NCBI GenBank assembly: GCA_013400975.1
Contig: WBMZ01003329.1
Coordinates: 1 to 64,000 of the forward strand
DNA length: 64,000 nucleotides
Origin: Atrichornis clamosus
Lineage: Eukaryota > Chordata > Aves > Passeriformes > Menuridae
Direction of reading: 5' to 3'
In this document: piece by piece, positions 1-10,754 of the stretch
Numbering within the stretch: position 1 is the stretch's first letter
Layout: every line of letters begins with the position of its first letter
Translations under genes and position numbers: made by a program
The notes under the pieces: model-generated
Told to the model about the DNA's origin: nothing
The model's input: the letters and a program-made list of their open reading frames with translations, nothing else
The model's database searches: none

Positions 1-115
1 GCACCGGGCACCGCTCCCGCCCGGGAACGCGCCCGCTCGGGTCTTCAGTGCCATAACCCCTGGGAGGGTGCAGGGTCCTGAAACGTGCCGCGGGGATGGG
101 TGCAGAGGGTGCATA
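1..115. promoter_or_regulatory. CpG-rich edge, possible promoter/CpG island continuing upstream of the window
   Basis: The first ~115 bases are GC-rich and contain more than ten CpG dinucleotides, including CGCG motifs. The rest of the window is strongly CpG-depleted. In vertebrate genomes this usually marks a promoter or first exon. The island is cut by the window start, so neither a TSS nor a direction can be fixed. Nothing in these bases reads as a recognisable protein. The CpG density is seen directly; the promoter role is inferred. Confidence 0.45.
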
Positions 116-688
116 CAGCATCCCGAGAAACCCCGAATGCTGAGGATTAGAAGGCAGAGCGTGCCTTGAGACTAAACCAAATTATTTTATCATTTTGAAG
201 CAGTTGTTTTGCTGGTCTGGTACTTTGAGTACAACAGAAGGAGAGAGCTTGGCAGGTGCTACCAAACCAGGGGTGAGGAGGCAGGCTTTGTTTCAGGAGC
301 AAGGATGCTCCTCCACGTAGAGATCTGCCCCTCTGCCATGTTCCTGCTTCTCGGCTTCAGCGTATTCACTCCTTTCTCGGACCCACACATCAGCACCTGA
401 CAAAAGTGAGATGACCCTGCCTGTAAGGCCTTCCATATTGATGAGTTCTTTTCCCTTTGGGCTCTCACTCCCCTTCATTAGACAGGAGTTCAAGGAAGGA
501 CAAACAGTCCCTGCCTGGGGACATCATGTCTCTTGCCAGGGCAGTAGAAGCTGCCGCCTCGCAGTCACCAGGATGGCATCTATCATCCCTATCTGCACAA
601 ATGAAACTGGTGTTCCTTCTTTGCGTCAGGGGCCTCATGGTGAAACCCTTTCTCTTGACTTTGTCCTTTCATTTCTGCCTCTTTGCAG
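116..688. other. Unannotated sequence between the CpG edge and a candidate splice acceptor
   Basis: This stretch has mixed composition and falls back to ordinary CpG-poor DNA within about 50 bases of the CpG edge. It holds several overlapping short open frames on both strands, none of which resembles a known protein. If a gene starts at the CpG edge and reads rightwards, this would be its first intron, but nothing here proves that. Confidence 0.3.
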
Positions 689-960
689 GGCTTGAGGGTC
701 TGAGGGTCTCATCCCAGCGCAGCAGCCTTTCAGCAGCCCCACAGTTCCCAGCTCCTGCCTTCAACCCTCCTGGCCCCTCTCTCATTTTCATCAGCAATCA
801 CCAGAGAGAAAAGCAGAGACTGCAAAACACCCCAAACAGGGACATTTTAATGAGAGGAGGGAGCACAGCAAGACATGAGTTCTCTCCTAAAGTAACCTAG
901 AGTTAGACGCTGTCCCATGCTATTTGAAGACATAATAAAATTTAATGCATTAGCCTGTCA
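689..960 (+). other. Candidate terminal exon (splice acceptor to poly(A) signal), unproven
   Basis: A pyrimidine-rich tract runs into a TTTGCAG acceptor whose AG is at 687-688. The following sequence stays open in the frame used by the overlapping open frame until a TAG at about 898-900, giving roughly 70 residues. An AATAAA hexamer lies at 934-939, 35 bases after the stop. Acceptor, open frame and poly(A) signal within 270 bases, 0.7 kb from a CpG-rich edge, is how a small terminal exon could look. The encoded peptide (Ser/Pro/Arg-rich) is not recognised. The open frame starts at a TTG codon upstream, so it is not a stand-alone ORF. It may be a lncRNA exon or chance. Confidence 0.15.
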
Positions 961-1098
961 AGAGTTATCAGTGCATCTCCCCTTGGCTACCTTCAAAAAC
1001 ACTTTTTAAATATTAAAAATCCCTCTGAGTCTTCACTATGAAACTTTAATGGAGACAGATTCTCCGAGTCTGCTGAAAGGATTTCTCTGCAGCATATA

Positions 1099-1395
1099 TT
1101 GGTTCATTTCCTGAGCTTCTTTCTCCCCAGCACCTTTCTTCTCTCCCTCTCTCTCTCTCGTGCCAGTTCTGCTCTTTGTTTCATTTTTCATTTCTTCTTC
1201 ACTTTTGAACCAGAATTAATTAAACTCTCTAACCATCCTTTTTTTTCCCCCCCATTTCATTTTAGGGTTCTTTTATTTTCTTCCTTTTTCCCCTTTGGCT
1301 TCTACTTTACATTGTCTCTTTCCTGTGGCTTTAGATGAGCTCTTTTTATTCTGTCTCCTTCTAGGTTTCCATATTTCCTCTGACAACGAAGTTTG
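1099..1395 (+). repeat. Pyrimidine-rich low-complexity tract
   Basis: About 300 bases are dominated by C and T on the plus strand, with a (CT)n run near 1145-1160 and T/C homopolymer runs near 1240-1255. The open frame across it is rich in Phe, Leu and Ser only because of this composition and is not a gene. Tracts like this are common in bird introns and intergenic DNA. Confidence 0.6.
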
Positions 1396-2332
1396 TAGTT
1401 AAATAAATATGTTAAAATGACCAGAACAAGCCATTCTCTGCCAGATCACTGAGGTCAGGAGAAAACCTAGCTGCTCAGTAAAATGTGACCCAACATAGGG
1501 TGAGCACAGGTTATGAAGAAAGTTTTCCAGATGCTGATAACCTGCCTGGACCCCTTGAGTGACAGTCTTCCTATCAGTGGTCAGACATCTCATCTGAACT
1601 TAGGGGATCGCAATATGGCATCTGTCTCTGAGGGACCACTATAACCAAAGATGAGAAATAGGCACTTTGGAGTAGGATTCATGGCACAGATTTTAGATAT
1701 CTGCTGTTTGGATGCCAGGCCATCTTCTTTAGCTTTCTATAAAACCTATTCCACAGAGCCTTGGGCATTTACTGTTTAGTGATCCTTGATGTGATCACTT
1801 ACTTCTTGTGGCATTTTCTTCAAATACACAGATAATTCAGCATCTTTCTTGAGCTGTGGACATTAGGCGTGAACACAAAATCCCAATAGTGCTTGTACCA
1901 ATCAGATTTGTGCATGGCTGTACCATGATTGGGAAATGGTGTATTATGGTGTGGCATATGGACATCATGACACCAGACCATGCTGCAGCATGTGGATCTC
2001 AGATGCCTTCAACAGTGCCTCAGGTCCTACAGCACTGGTGCAGCTGGAAATGACCAGCTCAGAAGGGGAGAAGGATTCTGGTGGTCAGTAGCATAGCTTT
2101 TATTCTGAAAATGTAATTATAAAGAAAAGAAGAGAAAAGAACAACAGAAGCATGTACCAGTTCAACTTCAGTGTCTTCTCTGTTCCCCTTGGGGAGGACT
2201 TCCAAGAAAAGGTTGCTAGTTCAGGAGAAATAAAGAAAATACCTATTGTCCAAATTTGAGAGATTTTGAGGCTTTTGAGAGTTTCAATACCCGACCATCA
2301 TCACTGAAATTGTCTCGAAGGTCAGGGAATAG
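1396..2332. other. Unannotated single-copy-looking sequence
   Basis: No repeat family, splice-bounded open frame or RNA gene is recognised. The stretch around 1900-2000 contains several near-repeats of GGTGT/CATGG words but no regular period. It ends at the boundary of the minus-strand LTR. Confidence 0.4.
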
Positions 2333-2922
2333 GGTTGTGGTGGGTTGGCTCTAGCCAGCAGCCAAACACCTACACATCCGCTCAGTCTACTCTCTCCTGT
2401 CTGATGGAAAGAAGACAGGAGGAAGGTGAGAAGACTCATAAATCAAGATAAAGGCAGTTTACTAGATGAAGTAGAAACTGGACACACAAGCAAGGCAAGA
2501 AGATGAATTTGTTCACTTTATCCCTTCAGCAGCTGATGTTTTGCCACCTCCTGGAAAACAGGGCTTCAGCACATGCAAAGGTTACTTGAGGAGACCCATG
2601 CCATAACCACCAATGTCACCCCTTCCTCCTCCTCTCCTTGAGCTGTTACTGCAGCACATGCTGTCCTAAGGCAGGAAATAACCCTTGGCCAGCCTGGCTC
2701 AGTAGTCCTGGCTGTGCCCTCTCCCAGACTCTTGCCTGCCCCCAGCCTACTTGCTGGTGGAGCAGAGTGGGAAAAAGAAAAACGCAGTGTAGTGCAAGCA
2801 CTGCTCAGCAACAGCCAAAACACTGATGTGCCATCGACACTCCTCTACTCACGAATCCCAAACTCAGCACTGTCTGGGCAACTATGGAGGAAATTATCTG
2901 CTTCCCAGCCAGTCCCAGCTCA
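2333..2922 (-). mobile_element. Solo LTR of an avian endogenous retrovirus, older diverged copy
   Basis: Read on the minus strand, this starts TGAGCTGGGACTGGCTGGG and ends in AGCCAACCCACCACAACCC. It follows the same order of landmarks as the LTR at 58404-58991: the early TTAATTTTCTTC-like word, the TAAACTG..TTATCT segment and the CTTCTCAC segment. The ~590-base length matches the other copy. The central part (roughly 2470-2660) differs from the other copy and carries a GGTTACTTGAGGAGAC block on the plus strand, suggesting a different subfamily. The terminal bases are mutated and no clean target-site duplication is visible; a CAGGGA hexamer at 2323-2328 and 2921-2926 is probably coincidental. 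There is no adjacent internal retroviral sequence, so this is a solo LTR left by recombination. The open frames inside are not genes. I recognise the family from bird genomes but do not assign a database name. Confidence 0.8.
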
Positions 2923-5780
2923 GGGAGCCAGCCGGGAGGTTCAGTATGTAGGTGAGTATCTCCAGCTGGCCTGTCCTCTGAGCTTCCATGGCAGTTCAGG
3001 GTGTCTCCAGGGGCTCCGCTGACATGTGGAGGCCCACCAGCCCTGCAGACACCATTTCCCAAGAGGATAGCCCTCCCTAAGTCCTGTCCCATGTCTGCCA
3101 GTCCCAAACAAGTGCCTTGGAAGCCCCTGGAAGCAAAAGGACAGTCAGTGCTACCATGCACCTGCAGACACCTTGATCTTCTCTCATGTTGATTCTCCTG
3201 CAGGGGCAGCTATGCAAGGAGCAAAGGATGGATCATTTTTGGTACTTAGTCCAGGGCAGTTCTGTCAGCTTGAAGGCTCCTGGCAGAAGACAACCGGCAG
3301 AACAACCAGGAACATCACCCAGGGGAGAGGTTCAACAAATTCCTTTTAGACTCCATCACACCTTTTATGTCATGTTCCCTGCCCCGTGTATACTCATTGC
3401 CAAGCATTCCCAGCTACTGTGGTTGATATATTCAGCATTATTTTTTCCTAGCATTAGCTATTATTTTACAAAAGATACATTGTATCATGAATACTTTTGC
3501 TTTCTTATTTAAAAACCCCAATAATTTAACCTTTCAATTTAAAAAGTAGTAATTCAGTTCAACATCCCCCACAATTCATAATTATCCATGCATACAAAAT
3601 GGCATATCTTTGGAGTTTTATATCTAGCTAACAAATAAAGGTAATATCACCTTTCTAGACAAATGCTTAACTTTCATGTATCAACACAATCCAGTTCAGT
3701 TCCTTGATGCCAAACACATCTCTCAGACATACATTTTCTCTGACGGTATTTCTACCAGGCTAAAAAGTATTTATATGCTATCACAGTCTGGACATTGTGC
3801 TGATGGATAAAGATGCTGCAGAGAAGGGGTTTAGTTGTTGTATCATCTCTGAATAGTCTTAGACTGGAGAACCAAACTTGCTGGAGCTGCTGTGAAGGTA
3901 CAAAATAATCCCTCCTCTTCCTCAGCAAATAAAGCTCCTGATCTGAAACACCTGCTGCCATTTCAGTCCTGAAACCATTTCACAGTTTTGCTGAAGTGCG
4001 TTGGGGCTGCCACGCAGCTTCATTCCTCACTGACTCTCAGCAGAACCAACATAGGTCATTTAAGGAGTAGAGGTAAAAATTAAAGAAATTGAGAAATGAA
4101 AGGAAGTGAGTGGAGAGCATTTGGCCCATTTTCAATGGTATGGACTTTGAAAACGAAATATCAGCATTTCTTCTGATATTTTTTTCCCTGTCAGAAAGAC
4201 AGCTTGGCAGGGAGAGGCTCCACCTTAGAGGGAAAGAAATCTGTGGCTGCATGAAAAAATGGAGTCTCAATCCACAGAAACAATTCCTGGAGCAGTGGGA
4301 ATAGATGCATCTAAAATACATGAAATATCATCCAAAAACTTTTGATGTTGATTCAAAATGATACCTTGAGAAATAATTGGTAACAACTGGTATGTCAGAC
4401 CTTTATTGCATCCACCAGTCCTTTTTACGATCCAAGCACCAACTCTGTAAGACATTTTTTCATGTGGACAAATTCCTTTTGTTCCCAGACATGCAATCAG
4501 GTACATGTAGGAAGACCTTGGTGGAAATTGATGCAATTCCTGTAGGAGTGACTCCACCAATTTGCAGCCATCTGAAGGACAGTCAGTGGATCAAGTGGTT
4601 CTGGTATGTGGGCAAGCTTGCCAATACCTAGGGTGGAAATCTAGAAGCTGCTCTTTCTTCTTCTTGGCTGATGAGGTAACACAGAGGTCAGACAATGGAC
4701 TTTAGGTGAGTTGTGACCTCCGTGCAGCTTTTGATACCTTCAAACTATTCGAGCCAAACTCGATAGCGATACAGAGACCTCAGAGGTCTAAATCTCTCAG
4801 TGACAGGGAGCTGGAAGGACATGTAGGTGCATGCAGGGAACTAATTTAGCCCGATGCCTCCTGAGAGGCAATGCCCACCAGCCAAAGCAACAATCCCCCC
4901 AGCTGGGAAATCTGCAGAGAAATTGCTCCCCACTATCCCCAGCACCTGCTGCTGCTGCCAGGGGGGCAGGATGCAGAGAAGGGCTGCAAAGTGGTCAGCA
5001 CAATGTGGGATTTCAGAGGAGATCTGAAGGGACTGTGAAGGGGCTTCCTCCGGGAAAACCAGCCTCTCTTAGTGTCACTGCTCCTGGAAAAATCTGTTGA
5101 ACAGTTAAGGCTTTGCGTATTTATAAATGCCTGTGCTCTCTCTGCATCTCTTAATCACAGTAATAAACACTTGAGCAGACCTGGCTTGTGCTGGATCACT
5201 CTGTCTGGATTGTCTATAAGAATGACTTCATGATATGGGAATAGGTCTGTAAGAAGTCATGTAGAAATATGCAGCTATAAAATAGCAATTAAAACATAAA
5301 TGAGCAATCCAGAATCCTCCTCAAGGGATATAAGGAAATGTCAGATGCCTTTCCCTGCTTCTCAGACTATATCAAAGGATTTTGAAATAAAAATGCTAAT
5401 AATAACAGTAAAGAAAACTAGCAACTGCAGAATATAAAATTGCTAACAATAACCAGAGCTCTGAGTAAAGTAACGTTGTTAATAAGGCAAAAACATCAGC
5501 AGTCATAATTTTAAAAAATCCCTTCATATTAGAAAAGGCAGACAAACCATATGGGTTATGCAAATTTCTTTCTTAACCTGTCCCCTAGAGACACCAGTTT
5601 CTTCTGATTTCCTTACATGACCATCTTCATTCACAGTCTGCCTCAAGAACAGTGTCTCCAGATGACAACACTGCCCAGAAGATGTGTGGACAGGGCCATG
5701 TGGCTCCACTGCTCTGTGCAAACCAGTGGGGAAAAATGCCAGCTGCCTGGGACATGAGGTGGTGCTCTGTCTTGTGGGCA
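2923..5780. other. Unannotated non-coding sequence
   Basis: The first ~400 bases after the LTR are GC-richer and then the region becomes AT-rich. Open frames reach about 118 codons (minus strand, 2805-3161), but that one overlaps the LTR end and has no recognisable homology. No CR1, LTR, tRNA-like or CpG-rich segment is seen. Intergenic or intronic DNA is the simplest reading. Confidence 0.4.
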
Positions 5781-6052
5781 TGAATCATTGAATCAGAAAG
5801 ATATTTAAGTTGGAAAAGACCTCTAAGATCATTGAGTCCAACCAACAACCCAGCACTGCCAAGTCCACCTCTAAATCATATCCCCAGGTGCCACATCTAC
5901 ATGGCTTTTAAATACCTCCAGGGATGGTGATTCCACTACTTCCCTGGGCAGCCTGTTCCAATGCTTGACAACTCTTTCAGGGGATAAATTTTTCCTAATA
6001 GCCAATCTAAACCTCCCCTGGTACAACTTGAGGTTATTTCCTCTTGTTTTAC
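5781..6052 (-). mobile_element. CR1 LINE 3' fragment, best-preserved copy in the window
   Basis: The plus strand begins TGAATCATTGAATCAGAAAG, the reverse complement of the CR1 3' terminal repeat. It then runs through the typical words TTGGAAAAGACCTCTAAGAT and GAGTCCAACC, the 'CCAGGGATGGTGATTCCACTA' region, the 'GGCAGCCTGTTCCAATGCTTG' region and 'CTTGAGGTTATTTCCTCTTG'. This is the end of CR1 ORF2 plus the short 3' UTR, in minus orientation. It is 5'-truncated at about 270 bases, as nearly all CR1 copies are. No target-site duplication is expected for CR1. Sequence similarity to the family is high enough to suggest one of the more recent avian CR1 subfamilies. Confidence 0.95.
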
Positions 6053-6649
6053 TGCTAAGAGCACATTAAGAACACATGTAACTGAATGTGTTAAGGGACA
6101 GGAAAACGCTTGTTCTCGGCCTGAACTAGAGTCAAGCTCCTCTTGGACTTCAGCTGAGTCAGTTCCTGTGGTCTCTTATGTACCTATATAGTGGTAGTCT
6201 TTGGGGAATAGTCACATTCGTAAAATATCATCTCATTTTATTTGTAAGGACTTTTATGCTAGAAGGACAGCTAAGGCTGAAATGTTCAAATGCTCAGAAG
6301 TTAGGAAATGCCAGCAGTCAGACTGCCTGAAAAGGTGTCAGTCTGTCCCTAGGATGGTACAGCTGGACCAAGAGTCATCCTCTGTGTTTGAGGGACTAGG
6401 CCTGAGAGGGTCCTGTTGTATTTCAGAGGTTGGAGGCATTTTAAAGGCCAAAGGGAATTTAAGAATTATCTAGGTGTATATTTTATCTTTAAATGCGTCA
6501 TTTTCATAGTCTATATTACGTCTTAAATAGTAGACGAACTTGCATCTTGCCAAAAACACTGAACATATGCAATGAATGGATACTGTCCCTCTTCCACATC
6601 TTAAAAAAGCAATGTTTGACTTTTCACAGGACTTAATGCAACTGAAAAA
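6053..6649. other. Unannotated sequence between CR1 and a minisatellite
   Basis: Mostly AT-rich single-copy-looking DNA. A 90-codon plus-strand open frame near 6201-6473 has no recognisable similarity and no splice context of note. Nothing else is supported. Confidence 0.35.
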
Positions 6650-6710
6650 TACATAACCTCTGTATTCCAAGTATATAACCTCTGTATTCCAAGTACATAA
6701 CCTCCATGTA
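6650..6710 (+). repeat. Short minisatellite, 22-base unit, about 2.8 copies
   Basis: The unit TACATAACCTCTGTATTCCA AG is repeated at 6650, 6672 and 6694. The first two copies differ by one base (TACATAA versus TATATAA). The third copy is partial and diverges after ACCTCC. The period is exactly 22 bases. This is a local tandem duplication and could be length-polymorphic. Confidence 0.8.
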
Positions 6711-8034
6711 CTCTTACTTTCTATTTGTAGTTTCCTAACCATTAGAAAGCAAACCTGAAAAATTCCACCTCCTGCCACCCCACAAACTGCTATTATTTTT
6801 ATTAGGCCTATGTCTTTCTGTTAAAGTTTTTAATCACATTCAAATGGCCAGTGAAGCAAATGAACAAAGTTTTAAGTAAAAACAAGAGTTTTCCTAACCA
6901 CCCCCTGAATACCTGCTAAATCCCTTGACTAGCACAGAAAAGTCCCAGTGCCCAGCCAGCCAGGAATTTGCAGCTTTGAGTTCAGGAAGGAGTGAACGAA
7001 AGGGTTTATCTTTGCCATGAAATGTCTTCTTTCTTCCTGCTCAGCCAGCTATATTTTTACCTCCACATTGTCCAGGCCTGCTTTGAACTTTGGAGTCCAT
7101 GGTGATGAGAAGTGCTGCCTGCTGCTCCCGCTAGAGCTCCTACCCGGGCTGCAGTGATGCACAGAGAGCAGGAATTGCGAGGCAGTGGGGAAGCCTCCAG
7201 CGCTGCTCAGGGAAGAAGCTGGGAAGCCTTTTTAAGCCAGATGTGTTCAACCTCGTGTACTAATCAGGACACTTGAGAAACTAGTTATCTTTTTCCACCT
7301 GTGGCCATCAGTCATAGCACAGGGCAGAGAGACGTGAAATTGAGTGACTTTTTTAAAATGGTGATTGGTATTTGACAAGTGAAAGTCGGTCCCATTTCCA
7401 AAGTAGATATGTCTGCTCCTTGTATTTATGCACTTGAAAGAAGCAGGCTCAAAATAAATGAGAAAAAACCCTCATGTTTTTTACTCTGTTTTGTTTGTTT
7501 TCCTTTTTCGCTTGTGAGAGCTATTGAACACTTTTATGTTTGCTTCTAAAAAAAATAAAATTGTAACGATGCTCAGAGTACTTTGACAGCATGTTACCTC
7601 TGGCCAATCTCTCTGCATTGGAGTGAACCCCAGGCACCAGAGAGGCTGCCCAGCAGGGGGATGATTGGACACCTCCAAGAGCGAGGCAGTGATTCCCACC
7701 ATATATGATGGGAAGAGATCAAGCTCGCCACATACAAATAATTTCTGATACTAGAAACCTTATCTTCTCAAATTATCACCTGTAGCTCAAGAAAGTTACA
7801 GATCTCTTTCTGCTCCTGTGGTTTCACACCAGTGGTAAATAACAGGGATGGATATTGCTTCCATCAAGGATTCTTTTTAACTGAAACAAGTTCAAGTATG
7901 AACTGTTGAAGTTGAAATTGTTCCTTGTTTTCTTGTTGTTTCATAAGAGCAAGTAACACCTCGAGATGGAAATGCCTCGTCATCTGTAGCATCCCTCAGC
8001 TCATGCTGGGATGCTAATGCACCTTCTCCTGGAA
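6711..8034. other. Unannotated non-coding sequence
   Basis: No recognisable gene, LTR or RNA gene. The stretch 7090-7250 is locally GC-richer, with a few CpGs. AT-rich sequence with A- and T-runs follows at 7480-7560. A 73-codon minus-strand open frame at 7481-7702 is unremarkable. Confidence 0.35.
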
Positions 8035-8138
8035 TGTGTCCCTGCCCATAGCAGGGGAGTTGGAACTAGATGACCTTTAAGTTGGAACTAGGTGACCCTT
8101 CCAAACAAAAGCATTCTATGATTCCATGAGTCTGTGAT
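8035..8138 (+). mobile_element. CR1 LINE 3' tail with internal 22-base duplication
   Basis: The sequence reads GTGTCCCTGCCCATAGCAGG, then TTGGAACTAGATGACCTTTA, CCCTTCCAAAC and finally ATTCTATGATTCCATGAG. This is the classic CR1 3' end in plus orientation. The segment GTTGGAACTAGATGACCTT (8059-8077) is repeated with small changes as GTTGGAACTAGGTGACCCTT (8081-8100). The family normally has it once, so this is a local slippage or duplication within this copy. Only about 100 bases remain. Confidence 0.9.
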
Positions 8139-9660
8139 AATGCACTACTCATCTTCCTTTAGCATTTTCTAAAGTTCTTTCATACGCTCCTGTAGAAGTC
8201 CTCACTTCTAATACTTTAGTCTAAACTGTCCTCCAAGATCTTAGATTTTTCCTCCTTCATTTTGTGTACAACTCTTAAACTGATATTGCAATTTCTGCTA
8301 CCAGGTTTGCCACCATGTACCTAAACCTGTGCTAATGTTGCTTGTGCAGTCGCATGCGGCTTGCAAAACAGGAGCTTCCCCTTGCTGCAATGCAGTAGGG
8401 GTGGAAGCAATCTCACTGGTCTTCAGTCTCTGACGGTGGCTGAGCTTTCACTCTGGGCTCCTTTCAGGGCCAGTGATCTATTTTTTGACCTTCTGCTGGA
8501 TGATGTGCTCTAACAGTGCCAGTTCCTTTCCATAACTGTGGAGGGAGCCTCTTCCCAGCACAGAGCAATCAATTCTCTGCTACACATGGGGGTCATCCAC
8601 CACCAAGACACCTGGGCAAACCTATCTGCACGCCCCAGCTCCATGTTCGATGCTGCCTTATCCTCAATTTCACACGTATCCCTCCCTCCCTAACTTTCTC
8701 CAAGTATTTCTGTCTCCCCTGGCCATTCCCCTGATGAGGGCGAGGTCCTCCAGCCTGCAAAGCCAAAGGAGGAATCTGTAAGGAACCTTAATCAGGCCAC
8801 CCAAACTAAGTCCCAGGCATGAGAAACAAACTCCATACCAGAGCAAATGCAGCCAGGCTGTTGGTAGTTCTTGTTGCTATGTGGGCAGTAGCCTGGCCTG
8901 CTTGCACCTGGTTTGCAGTCAGGAGGATCTGTTGTTCTGCCTAGGATACATCCAGTCCCCACTGGAATTATGCAAAGCAAGTTAGACAGTCCCTCAGAAA
9001 ACAGACTACTCTGGGGTTGGTAAAGCTGCTCTTACTGAAGCTTCCCTCCTTTGAGCATTAGGCTGGGGCCAATCCGTATCCTACCCTTGTGGGATTTGAC
9101 CCTACGTTTTCATTTTCCCAGCAAATGCCATGTGGTTCTCAGTCCCCATGTGTGTGTTCCTCACCTCGCCTTACAAAAAGGATGGAAACAACAAGAATGC
9201 TAGCATTTACATCCTGAGCAAACATCCTTGCTGTAAGTGTGCAGCCTTGCTTCTGATCTTCCTCTTTCCCCCGTGAGGGACACACCACTACCCATGGTAG
9301 GGGCTGTAGGCAGTAGCCCAAGTGCTGGGCAGGGTTGGTGCAAAACCTGCTTCAACTGGAATGAACTCTCACCACTCCTGAGTGACAAAGGCACTGCACT
9401 GGAGAGGATGACAGCTGTGGGGGTCTGGGAATGGATTTCACCCCCCACCATAATCTATTTTTTCTCTGCATTCAGTAATAATTCAGTCTGAATTATTACT
9501 CAAAATCTCAGCAGGTCTGGACCAGGACTGTCTCAGATGGCAGCCAGAACTGAGACAAGTCATGCCAGGCAATATTAGAGCTTTGCTATAAAAGACAAAG
9601 TTAAACAGAACACAATATGAAAGCACATCACGTTGCATTACAAATGGGCCATTCACTTAA
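8139..9660. other. Unannotated non-coding sequence
   Basis: Single-copy-looking DNA lies between two CR1 tails. Open frames are all under 90 codons and none is recognised. No CpG island, LTR or RNA gene is seen. Confidence 0.35.
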
Positions 9661-9714
9661 GAGTTGGACTCGATGATCTTTGTGGATCCCTTCCAACTCA
9701 GAATATTCTGTGAT
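9661..9714 (+). mobile_element. Very short CR1 LINE 3' tail
   Basis: GAGTTGGACTCGATGATCTT is followed by TGTGGATCCCTTCCAACTCA and GAATATTCTGTGATG. This matches the last ~55 bases of CR1, plus orientation. Sequence upstream of 9661 does not match the family, so this is an extreme 5' truncation. Confidence 0.88.
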
Positions 9715-10543
9715 GAACAAAATAATAAGGGTTCTAAATGGAGATTGGCTTTTTTCTAAACTGCTTTTTTTCCCAGGCAGTTCAAAGGCTCTGCCACTAG
9801 ATGTAGCAAAAGCTCCCTTAAAAGTTGTTTCAGACACTCTGCTGTATTTCTTTTTCAAAGGGGGAAACGGACTAAAATTCAACAAGTAATATAAGGATGA
9901 CCTTAAATCAGGAGCAAAAATGTCCAGAAAAAATAGCACTGATGGCAAGCAGCATCGTGTAGGGCACAAAAGGTCTCTCCATTAAAAACAGAGAATGGGG
10001 TGAATGGGGTTGGATAATCCTGCTTGGAAAACTCTCTGCACACCAAATTCTGCTCAGCTTTCTTTGAAGTAATCCCAAGTGTTTTATTAAACCTGCACAT
10101 GGGAGTTAGCAAACACCCACAGGGGTTGGTAGCTGAAATGCCAGGGCAATTGAGAAGCACAGAGTGCATTATTCATGTATTTCTGTTCTTCTGTGGATGT
10201 GCTATACTTCAGGAGCAGGTATTTTTAGACCCCAAAAATGCAAGAATCAAATGTAATAAACCACAAATAAGATAATGTGGTTTGTTTCATTTACTTAGAG
10301 GACTAAACTCTAAGAACCTGAACAGAACTTATCAGTACCGGAAAAAAAGAAAAATAAATGTTAAAAATACTTTTTTTCCTCTTTAAAAAAAAGATTATTT
10401 AGGCATTAGCAGTGTTAGAAAATAAGATAGTTGGAAAAATAAGGCATCATAAGTTAACAGTACAATTAAGGAGGCAGTTATGTGAGGCTCTGCAACATTA
10501 GAATTCAGTATTTCACCAAGCAGACTATGAGAGAATGAAGATA
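9715..10543. other. Unannotated AT-rich sequence
   Basis: AT-rich DNA with A- and T-runs near 10340-10395. No gene, repeat family or RNA gene is recognised. Two opposite-strand open frames at 9628-9969 and 9903-10169 are short and unrecognised. Confidence 0.35.
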
Positions 10544-10754
10544 ATTTAAAATTAAAAAAAAAAATTAAAAGAAACACCAACACTTTTGCATAATTACCAA
10601 AGGAAGATGAGAATTGAACAGGGCTTATCGAGAAATTATAAACAAATCNATTTAAAATTAAAAAAAAAAATTAAAAGAGACACCAACACTTTTGCATAAT
10701 TACCAAAGGAAGATGAGAATTGAACAGGGCTTATCGAGAAATTATAAACAAATC
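10544..10754 (+). repeat. Near-perfect 105-base tandem duplication separated by a single N
   Basis: Copy 1 (10544-10648) and copy 2 (10650-10754) match over 105 bases, with one visible mismatch (A at 10573, G at 10679). Both contain the same 11-base A run. The only ambiguous base in the window, N at 10649, sits exactly between them. Two overlapping contig ends that were joined instead of merged would look like this. A true recent tandem duplication is the alternative. Confidence 0.92.

Noticed and set aside
2323..2926. CAGGGA hexamers flanking the minus-strand LTR as a target-site duplication
   Set aside because: The left copy lies about 5 bases outside the inferred terminus and the right copy overlaps the LTR end, so the spacing does not fit.
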